A stretch of 5,015 nt of DNA from Rickettsiales bacterium (lineage in GTDB: Bacteria > Pseudomonadota > Alphaproteobacteria > Rickettsiales > UBA8987): positions 1-5,015 of the forward strand of contig JAHDHN010000082.1 of assembly GCA_020631295.1 (NCBI GenBank). Reading direction: 5' to 3'. The notes beneath the pieces are model-generated. The model was not told the origin of the DNA and did no database searches. It worked only from the letters and a program-made list of their open reading frames with translations. A program made the translations under genes and the position numbers. Below, in pieces: positions 1 through 5,015 of the stretch (the stretch's first letter is position 1; every line of letters starts with the position of its first letter).

Positions 1-884
1 GCTTTTATCGCCTCTGCTGCGTTTGTAGCTTCTGCTTCTGTATTATAAATAGCAAAGCAGGTGGCACCGCTGCCACTCATGCGGGAAAGCTGGCAGTCCG
101 CTGTGTTGCTTAGTACATCCTGCACCTCTTGAATCACTGGCGCCTGTGCAATCGCCGCCTGCTGCAGGTGATTTTCACGTGTGATAATATGCGCTAGGCT
201 TGTGTTATTTTCGCTCTTATTTTTAGTCTCGTCATTCCATGGTTCGTCCATGGAATCTCCTGCCATATGCCGTGTCCTAGCAGGGAGATCCCGTGGATAA
301 ACCACGGGATGACGAGAAGAAGTAGAATGAAGGCTCTCAAACACTGCCTTGGTGGATACTGCAACACCTGGATTTACCAGCAAGGCATGCATGCTGGGGA
401 GTGATGCAGGTGAGAGCATTTCACCAATGCCCTGCATATGCATGGGTGCTTGATGCAAGCACACAGGAATGTCGGCACCAAAGGGCAGTAGCATGGTTTT
501 TAGCTCTGAGAATGAAAGGTCAAGCTGCCAGAGTTGGTTGAGTAACAAAGCGGTGGTGGCTGCATTGCTGCTGCCGCCGCCAATGCCGGCTGCCACGGGC
601 AGCTGCTTGTGTATATGGATATGCGCGCCTGTTGTTATAGTATATGTGCGCTGCAAATGCGTAGCAACCTTATAGGCCAGATTTTCATTTGGATTATTTG
701 GCAGCGCGTGTGAAAAAGGCCCATCATGGGTAAGGGTGAGTGTATCAGCTGCAGAGATTTCTATCTCATCACCCATATCAGTAAAGGCAACCAGCGAATC
801 GAGTATATGATAGCCATCTTCACGTTTGCCCGTAATCTCCAGCCACAAATTGAGTTTGGCTCTAGCCCTAGCTTTCAGAGTCAT
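1..884 (-). CDS. ispE: 4-diphosphocytidyl-2-C-methyl-D-erythritol kinase (IspE), C-terminus off the window
   Basis: IspE is a cytosolic GHMP-family kinase that phosphorylates CDP-methylerythritol with ATP in the MEP (non-mevalonate) route to isoprenoid precursors. I translated the minus strand by hand: 294 full codons from ATG 884-882 with no stop before the window edge. Visible motifs are the N-terminal ARAKLNLWLEITGKREDGYH with the conserved Lys at residue 10, the glycine-rich ATP loop PVAAGIGGGSSNAA (96-109), GADIP with the catalytic Asp at about 138, and the C-terminal MSGSGAT (269-275). All key residues are present, so the enzyme is probably active. The linker between VFESL (181-185) and ENHLQQAA carries about 30 extra residues (190-219) encoded by a palindromic repeat. 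The start is uncertain: an in-frame ATG at 896-894 would add MAIR, and neither start has a clear Shine-Dalgarno. It overlaps the upstream TPR gene by 17 bases, which suggests cotranscription and translational coupling. Confidence 0.96.
   Translation of the reverse strand, partial: MTLKARARAKLNLWLEITGKREDGYHILDSLVAFTDMGDEIEISAADTLTLTHDGPFSHALPNNPNENLAYKVATHLQRTYTITTGAHIHIHKQLPVAAGIGGGSSNAATTALLLNQLWQLDLSFSELKTMLLPFGADIPVCLHQAPMHMQGIGEMLSPASLPSMHALLVNPGVAVSTKAVFESLHSTSSRHPVVYPRDLPARTRHMAGDSMDEPWNDETKNKSENNTSLAHIITRENHLQQAAIAQAPVIQEVQDVLSNTADCQLSRMSGSGATCFAIYNTEAEATNAAEAIK
227..317. repeat. Palindromic double-hairpin element inserted in frame within ispE
   Basis: This is a 91-bp imperfect inverted repeat with outer arms TCTCGTCAT / ATGACGAGA. 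It contains two perfect hairpins: 234-242 paired with 248-256 (9-bp stem ATTCCATGG, loop TTCGT) and 288-296 paired with 302-310 (9-bp stem ATCCCGTGG, loop ATAAA). When the right half is reverse-complemented onto the left half, about 38 positions align with six differences, all transitions, and a one-base gap. The four stem differences form two compensated base pairs. Read in the ispE frame the element encodes residues 190-219, including HPVVYPRD and GDSMDEPWNDE, without a stop. The organisation resembles BIME/REP repeats and the coding insertions known as Rickettsia palindromic elements. Assignment to any named family is inference. The exact ends are approximate by a few bases. Confidence 0.88.
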
Positions 885-2691
885 CCTGATAGCCATCTTT
901 AAGTTTGCGCTTTATCTTCATTGCATCTTCTGCAGGTGGCTTAAATGAAAGTGCGCGGTTCCACTGCCATGTGGCTTCGCGGAAGCGCCCTAATTTCCAA
1001 TAGACATCACCCACATGGTCGTTAATCGTTGCGTCATGTGGAATGAGCAAATTGGCATATTCCAGGTAATTTAATGCCTCATCATAACGTTCCAGCTTAA
1101 ACAGCGCCCAGCCATAGCTATCAATAATATGCGCTGCATTGGGCGAAAGTTGAATGGCTTTCTTCAGCATGGTTTCCGCTTCATTGATGTTCTTGTTGCG
1201 AATCAACCAGCTATAGCCCAAATAATTTAACACATCCGGTTGATTGGGCACAATGCGCAGCGCCTCTAGAAACAACGGTTCAGCTTTGCCCCATTCGTCA
1301 ATTTGGTCATAACACATGGCCGCGGCATAGAGCACCGGCCAGTTTTTATGGGTGTTGGTCTCGGTTTTATCAATCACGCTTTGATACAGGTTCGCTGCGT
1401 CTCTAAACCGCTTCTCGCCCATATAAATATCCGCCAGAGACAATACGCCATTATGCAGCGTGGGGTTGTTCTTGCTGAAATTATTAAGCAAAAACTTGGC
1501 AGTTTTTTCATCGCCCAGCGTGTAATGCATATTGGCGGCTTTTAACTGCGAATTCCAGTAGCTCAGCGAGGTATTGGGCACTTCTTCCAGATAGGAAATG
1601 GCTTTCTCGTAATTTTCCTCACGGTTGAAAATATCCGCCAGAATCAGCGTGGTATATTGGCGGTTTGGGTTCAGGTGAAAAGAAAGCTGCGCGTAGATCA
1701 CTGCTTTGCGCACTTGCTGACTCTGCAGAGCATATTCCGCCATATCCAGCAGTAATTCTGCCAAAATAGGCTGCATGGCATTGCTACGATTATCCAAGAC
1801 CGGGTGGCTGATGGCCAAATGCAGTTTAGGGTTATATATCGCCTCTAAATCCGGCTGTGGTTTAAAGGGCAGGGTGCCGCTCACATAATGTTGCATCAGT
1901 GTTTCCGCGGCCACATAATTCCCTGCTTTTTGGTGCAAGCGCACTGCAGCCTCAATAAAACGCATGGGCTGATTATTAGCAGCCAGCGTGGCGGCTGCCT
2001 CGCTCATGTCACCAATATTGTGGCGCGCGTTAAATAAGCGTTTTTGATATTGGCTATAGCGCCGCAGCTGTTTTTCACCTGTAACAGGGAAGGTAATGTC
2101 TGCAGTTGGGTCTTCCATTTTGCTTTGCCAGGTTGTCACAGCAGGCAGTAAAAACTCCGTGATCTCAGGAAAATGTGTGGCCAGCTCATGCGCATCTAAT
2201 GCGGTGGCAAGCGCTGTTGCATCATTTTGTGTTGCTGCTTCAATATAGCGTAAAAATACAGCTAAAAAATCATCCTCAGCGCTGTCAGGCAGTAACGAAA
2301 AGGCTTCATCAATATCACCCGCTAATATGGAGGATTCTACAGCATTATTCGCCAAAATGGTTTTTTGTTCTGCATCTTCACTCTGCGCAAAGGCTTTGGT
2401 GAAGAGCTCTGCAGAGAGATCAATATCGGCCTCTTGTTCTGCAAATTGAGCCTGCAGATAATAGCTGCTGGTGGTCTGCGGCTTTTCTTCTTTAAAGAAG
2501 GCGCTTTGCACGCGCTTGGCAATGGCATTAATTTCAGAGCGCAGCGCATCGCTAGACATATAGGCCACATATAAAAGCGGTGCCAGTAGCACAATAAACG
2601 CCAGATAGCGCAAGGTGCGGTTTTTCCGCGAAGGCGGTGTATGTGATATATTTCTTACCATAGCCAGGTAGAAATAATAAAAACACTGCAT
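868..2691 (-). CDS. Membrane-anchored tetratricopeptide-repeat protein
   Basis: This 607-residue protein has one hydrophobic segment at about 28-45 (LRYLAFIVLLAPLLYVAYM) preceded by a basic stretch (SRKNRTLR), predicting an inner-membrane anchor with a large soluble C-terminal domain, probably periplasmic. The rest is helical. Degenerate TPR-like repeats begin near 75-135 and clearer ones cover about 310-342, 382-410 and 415-446. Four good consecutive TPRs lie at about 451-484, 486-518, 520-552 and 554-586, with signatures such as VLNYLGYSW, DSYGWALFKLERYDEA and DHVGDVYWKLGRFREA. No catalytic domain is visible. TPR arrays bind proteins or peptides, so a scaffolding role is likely but the partner is unknown. 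The start may instead be the internal ATG at 2661-2659 (MVRNISHTPP), because the first ten residues (MQCFYYFYLA) look unlike coding sequence; neither start has a Shine-Dalgarno. The gene lies directly upstream of ispE, overlaps it, and is divergent from recG. Confidence 0.9.
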   Translation of the reverse strand: MQCFYYFYLAMVRNISHTPPSRKNRTLRYLAFIVLLAPLLYVAYMSSDALRSEINAIAKRVQSAFFKEEKPQTTSSYYLQAQFAEQEADIDLSAELFTKAFAQSEDAEQKTILANNAVESSILAGDIDEAFSLLPDSAEDDFLAVFLRYIEAATQNDATALATALDAHELATHFPEITEFLLPAVTTWQSKMEDPTADITFPVTGEKQLRRYSQYQKRLFNARHNIGDMSEAAATLAANNQPMRFIEAAVRLHQKAGNYVAAETLMQHYVSGTLPFKPQPDLEAIYNPKLHLAISHPVLDNRSNAMQPILAELLLDMAEYALQSQQVRKAVIYAQLSFHLNPNRQYTTLILADIFNREENYEKAISYLEEVPNTSLSYWNSQLKAANMHYTLGDEKTAKFLLNNFSKNNPTLHNGVLSLADIYMGEKRFRDAANLYQSVIDKTETNTHKNWPVLYAAAMCYDQIDEWGKAEPLFLEALRIVPNQPDVLNYLGYSWLIRNKNINEAETMLKKAIQLSPNAAHIIDSYGWALFKLERYDEALNYLEYANLLIPHDATINDHVGDVYWKLGRFREATWQWNRALSFKPPAEDAMKIKRKLKDGYQDDSES

Positions 2692-2729
2692 TAAGGGAAG
2701 TACAATCTGTCTTTCTATGCTTTTTCTGT

Positions 2730-2742
2730 TATAGCCGTTTCA
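2730..2742 (+). repeat. 13-bp direct repeat, copy 1
   Basis: The sequence TATAGCCGTTTCA occurs here and again, identically and in the same orientation, at 2876-2888. The copies are 146 bp apart and bracket the palindromic element at 2764-2849. A 13-bp exact match within about 200 bp is unlikely by chance. It could be a target-site duplication, a local duplication or a paired binding site. Confidence 0.75.
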
Positions 2743-2763
2743 ATTAAGAAATCATAAAAGCCA

Positions 2764-2849
2764 TTGTTCCCTGTGGTTTAACTACAGGGTCAAATAGTGA
2801 TACAGCACAATTGGTATATTTGATCCTGCGGTCAAGCCGCAGGAAACAA
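2764..2849. repeat. Palindromic double-hairpin element, intergenic copy
   Basis: This 86-bp imperfect inverted repeat has the same design as the element inside ispE. The left hairpin is CCCTGTGG, loop TTTAA, CTACAGGG (2769-2789, one G-T wobble). The right hairpin is CCTGCGG, loop TCAAG, CCGCAGG. Reverse-complementing the right half onto the left gives about 26 matches in 33 positions from TTGTT inward, and all seven differences are transitions. Two stem pairs are exchanged in a compensated way and one G-T wobble becomes G-C. The right hairpin, read on the minus strand, shares 16 of 23 positions with the minus-strand reading of an ispE-element hairpin, including the trailing GGATC, so I treat them as one family. 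No T-run follows either hairpin, so these are not typical intrinsic terminators. Confidence 0.85.
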
Positions 2850-2875
2850 GGGTATGAATTATTAAATAAAGTCAC

Positions 2876-2888
2876 TATAGCCGTTTCA
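2876..2888 (+). repeat. 13-bp direct repeat, copy 2, ending in the recG start codon
   Basis: This is the second exact copy of TATAGCCGTTTCA. Its last base is the A of the recG ATG, so the repeat forms the immediate leader of recG where a ribosome-binding site would normally lie. Copy 1 is followed by ATTAAG rather than TGCAGTC, so it does not recreate a start codon. Confidence 0.75.
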
Positions 2889-4954
2889 TGCAGTCTCTTT
2901 TTGCACCATTAGATACATTACCGGGCATTGGTGCCAAACTCAGCGCTTCATTTGCGGATGCGCTTTCCATCCACACGGTAATGGACGTGTTGCTGCATGT
3001 GCCTTATGCCTATATTGACCGGCGGCATCAGCCGGCATCCAAGCGTGAGCTTACGGATGTGCCGATCATCACGCTGCCGCTCACGGTGCTTTCCTATGAG
3101 CATCGTGGCAATCGTTTTTCCAAAAAACCGTTTAAAGTGCTGTGTGACTCGCCTATTGGGCCAATTACGGTGATGTACTTTCATTCTTATACAGAGAGTA
3201 TCAAAAAGCAATTTCCACTGACCTCCACACGCATTGTGAGCGGAAAATGGGAGCGCTATGGCAATCAGATTGTGATGTCTCATCCGGATTATGTGCTACC
3301 GCCCAGCAAGAAGCATATGCTGCCGCATATTGAACCGCATTATACGTTAACAGCTGGTGTGACGCAGAAGGTAATGCGCAATACCATTAAGCATGCGCTA
3401 GAGATTGCAAAGAAAACCACGCTGCCAGAATGGTGGGCGGCAACAGAGCGTGAAGATCAGAACTTGCCAGGTTTTATGGAGGCATTGCAGCAATTGCATG
3501 CGCCAGAAGCACTGCAAAGCAAGGCGCTGGAGCAGGCGCGCAAACGCTTGGTGCTGGATGAATTATGCGCCAACCAGCTTGCCTTGGCGCAGCAGCGGCA
3601 GGAGATAAAGCGTGAGGCAGGCATGGTAATCCCTAAAGCCAGCCGTTACCCCGCTGCATTGCATGATGCACTGCCTTTTGCGCTCACCGATTCTCAAGCA
3701 TCGGTGATGGAGGATATTTATGCTGACTTAGCCTCGCCGGAAAAGATGTTTCGCCTGCTGCAAGGGGATGTAGGAAGTGGCAAAACTGTGGTAGCACTGC
3801 TTGCGATGTTAGAGGCGTGCGAGGCGGGCTATCAAGCCGCCATCATGGCGCCCACAGAGATTTTGGCAGAGCAGCATGCACAATGGATCACAGAAATGCT
3901 AACAGAAGCTGGGCTGCTGGAGGAGCTAAACCCAGTGCTGCTGAAGGGCAGCCTGCCAGCTTTAGAGAAAAAGGCAATGCAGGCAAAGATACAAAGCAAT
4001 AGTGCCAAGATTGTGATTGGTACGCATGCCTTATTTCAGCAGTCAGTCACTTTTGCATCGCTGGGGTTGGTGGTGGTGGATGAGCAGCACCGTTTTGGTG
4101 TGAAGCAACGCCAGCTGCTCTTGGAGAAATCTGCCTCTGCTGAGGCGCTATTTATGTCTGCCACGCCCATTCCACGCACGCTGATGATGACCTTGTTTGG
4201 TGATATGGATATCTCCATTTTATCGGGTAAGCCACCTGGCCGGCAAGAGATTGATACAAGGGTAATTAGCTTAAGCCGTATTGATGATGTACAAGGCCGC
4301 TTAGTGCATGCCATTTTGGCAAATGATCAGGTCTATTGGGTGTGCCCGTTAATTGAAGAAAGTGAACTTTCAGAACTCACACCGGCAGAGCAGCGCCATA
4401 AGGAGTTAGATGCGTTATATCCAGGCAAGGTGGGGCTGTTGCATGGGCGCATGAGCCCGGCAGAGAAAGATACAATAATGCAGCGTTTTGTGCGTGGTGA
4501 GCTGATGGTGCTGGTGGCCACCACAGTGATTGAGGTGGGCGTGAATGTGCCCAATGCGTGTGTGATGGTGATTGAGCATGCAGAGCGCTTTGGCCTAAGC
4601 CAGCTGCATCAGCTGCGTGGCCGGGTGGGGCGTGGCAGCAAGGCCTCGAGCTGTATTTTGCTTTATGACAGTGCTATCTCACAAACAGGGCGCTCTAGGC
4701 TGGAGGTGATGCGCAACAGCAATGACGGCTTTTTGATTGCAGAAGAAGACCTTAAGCTGCGCGGTGCAGGCGACATGCTGGGCACCAAGCAAAGCGGACT
4801 GCCGTACTATAAAATAGCCGTACTGCCAGATGATAGCGAGCATTTGCGCTATGCGCGAGATGCAGCGGCACTTTATTTGCAACAAGGCTTAAGCCAAGAG
4901 CATCATCTGCTGCTGCAACTTTTTGGCTATGATGTGCAAAAGCACCGTGCCTGA
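2888..4954 (+). CDS. recG: ATP-dependent DNA helicase RecG
   Basis: RecG is a cytosolic superfamily 2 helicase that remodels stalled replication forks, branch-migrates Holliday junctions and unwinds R- and D-loops. The 688 residues match the usual length (E. coli about 693). The N-terminus has the typical LDTLPGIGAKL and the LLHVPYAYIDRR stretch, followed by the OB-fold wedge domain at about 60-140. Helicase motifs are complete: Walker A GDVGSGKT (293-300), DEQH box (398-401), SATPIPRT (424-431), TTVIEVGVNVPNA (545-557) and QLHQLRGRVGRG (572-583). The C-terminal TRG-type region NDGFLIAEEDLKLRGAGDMLG begins at about 612. ATG 2888 is the natural start because the RecG N-terminal consensus begins within a few residues of it. 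No Shine-Dalgarno precedes it; the leader is a copy of a 13-bp direct repeat. It is divergent from the TPR gene and 55 bp upstream of another start on the same strand. No truncation or missing key residue is seen. Confidence 0.98.
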   Translation: MQSLFAPLDTLPGIGAKLSASFADALSIHTVMDVLLHVPYAYIDRRHQPASKRELTDVPIITLPLTVLSYEHRGNRFSKKPFKVLCDSPIGPITVMYFHSYTESIKKQFPLTSTRIVSGKWERYGNQIVMSHPDYVLPPSKKHMLPHIEPHYTLTAGVTQKVMRNTIKHALEIAKKTTLPEWWAATEREDQNLPGFMEALQQLHAPEALQSKALEQARKRLVLDELCANQLALAQQRQEIKREAGMVIPKASRYPAALHDALPFALTDSQASVMEDIYADLASPEKMFRLLQGDVGSGKTVVALLAMLEACEAGYQAAIMAPTEILAEQHAQWITEMLTEAGLLEELNPVLLKGSLPALEKKAMQAKIQSNSAKIVIGTHALFQQSVTFASLGLVVVDEQHRFGVKQRQLLLEKSASAEALFMSATPIPRTLMMTLFGDMDISILSGKPPGRQEIDTRVISLSRIDDVQGRLVHAILANDQVYWVCPLIEESELSELTPAEQRHKELDALYPGKVGLLHGRMSPAEKDTIMQRFVRGELMVLVATTVIEVGVNVPNACVMVIEHAERFGLSQLHQLRGRVGRGSKASSCILLYDSAISQTGRSRLEVMRNSNDGFLIAEEDLKLRGAGDMLGTKQSGLPYYKIAVLPDDSEHLRYARDAAALYLQQGLSQEHHLLLQLFGYDVQKHRA

Positions 4955-4994
4955 TGGGTGTGACGTGGCTATGATTTAACGGACAGTTTTTTAT

Positions 4995-5000
4995 AGGAGG
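4995..5000 (+). promoter_or_regulatory. Strong Shine-Dalgarno AGGAGG
   Basis: A perfect AGGAGG lies 9 nt before ATG at 5010-5012. It is the only textbook ribosome-binding site in the window, and it marks the start of a new gene downstream of recG. Confidence 0.7.
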
Positions 5001-5009
5001 TTTTTCTGT

Positions 5010-5015
5010 ATGTCT
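5010..5015 (+). CDS. Start of an unidentified downstream gene (first two codons only)
   Basis: ATG TCT (Met-Ser) follows a perfect Shine-Dalgarno at ideal spacing, 55 bp after the recG stop. No intrinsic terminator is visible in the gap: there is a T-run (GTTTTTTAT, near 4987) but no GC-rich stem before it. The gene could therefore be cotranscribed with recG. Only two codons are visible, so its product cannot be judged. Confidence 0.55.

Larger units (their letters stand above)
2692..2887. promoter_or_regulatory. Divergent intergenic region between the TPR gene and recG
   Basis: These 196 bases separate the start codons of two divergent genes and so should hold the promoters for both. I could not pick a convincing -35/-10 pair on either strand. 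TATAAC on the minus strand near 2728-2733 and TATATT at 2815-2820 on the plus strand are AT-rich -10-like hexamers, but neither has a good -35 partner at 16-18 bp. The region is dominated by a palindromic element and two copies of a 13-bp direct repeat, so part of it may be a later insertion. No terminator is expected between divergent genes and none is seen. Confidence 0.5.

Noticed and set aside
227..317. Possible frameshift or pseudogene caused by the palindrome in ispE
   Set aside because: Codon-by-codon translation stays open through the element, and the downstream IspE motif MSGSGAT is in the same frame.
469..675. Open frame on the plus strand, 68 codons
   Set aside because: It lies antisense within ispE, opposite the conserved ATP-loop and GADIP motifs, and its translation has no recognisable features.
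1303..2594. Several short open frames on both strands inside the TPR gene (for example 1303-1545 plus, 2337-2594 minus)
   Set aside because: All are shadows of a long, convincing TPR reading frame and lack ribosome-binding sites or recognisable domains.
2764..2849. Intrinsic terminator
   Set aside because: The hairpins are not followed by a U-run on either strand, and they lie between divergent genes where no terminator is needed.
2764..2849. CRISPR repeat
   Set aside because: There are two inverted, diverged hairpins rather than regularly spaced direct repeats with spacers, and there are no cas genes nearby.
2948..3283. 111-codon minus-strand open frame within recG
   Set aside because: It is antisense to the conserved N-terminal and wedge domain of RecG, and its composition looks like a reverse-frame artefact.
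4955..5009. Terminator or small ORF after recG
   Set aside because: The ATG overlapping the recG stop gives only six codons, and the T-run near 4987 has no GC-rich stem before it.

Overview
The window looks like a core housekeeping stretch from an alphaproteobacterium of moderate GC content (by eye about half G+C). This placement is inferred from the style of IspE (a 'DGYHxLDSLV' N-terminus) and from a large membrane-anchored TPR protein immediately upstream of ispE, an arrangement I associate with alphaproteobacteria. No mobile-element protein, phage gene, rRNA, tRNA or CRISPR array is visible. Palindromic repeats, one of them read in frame inside a protein gene, recall the habit of Rickettsiales genomes (Rickettsia palindromic elements), but the sequence alone does not fix the order or genus.

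Layout. Positions 1-884 (minus strand) hold ispE, the MEP-pathway kinase, whose C-terminus runs off the left edge. Positions 868-2691 (minus) hold a 607-residue TPR protein with one N-terminal membrane segment; its stop codon overlaps the ispE start by 17 bases, so the two probably form one transcript, TPR gene first. Positions 2692-2887 are a divergent intergenic region carrying a palindromic element and a 13-bp direct repeat. Positions 2888-4954 (plus) hold a complete recG, encoding the branch-migration helicase. Positions 4955-5015 contain a short spacer, a strong Shine-Dalgarno sequence and the first two codons of another gene.

The notable structure is a family of palindromic elements seen twice. 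One copy (227-317) lies inside ispE and is translated as about 30 extra residues in a surface linker without breaking the frame. The other (2764-2849) lies between the TPR gene and recG. Each is an inverted pair of 8-9 bp hairpins with 5-nt loops. Within each element the two hairpins differ almost only by transitions, and the stem differences are paired (A-T in one, G-C in the other), so base pairing is kept. This resembles BIME/REP-type or Rickettsia-palindrome-type repeats. Whether the family is already described needs a genome-wide search.

The three main genes do not form one pathway: ispE serves isoprenoid precursor synthesis, recG serves recombination and replication-fork repair, and the TPR protein is a membrane-associated scaffold of unknown role. 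No novel multi-gene system is evident; the repeat family is the most interesting content.
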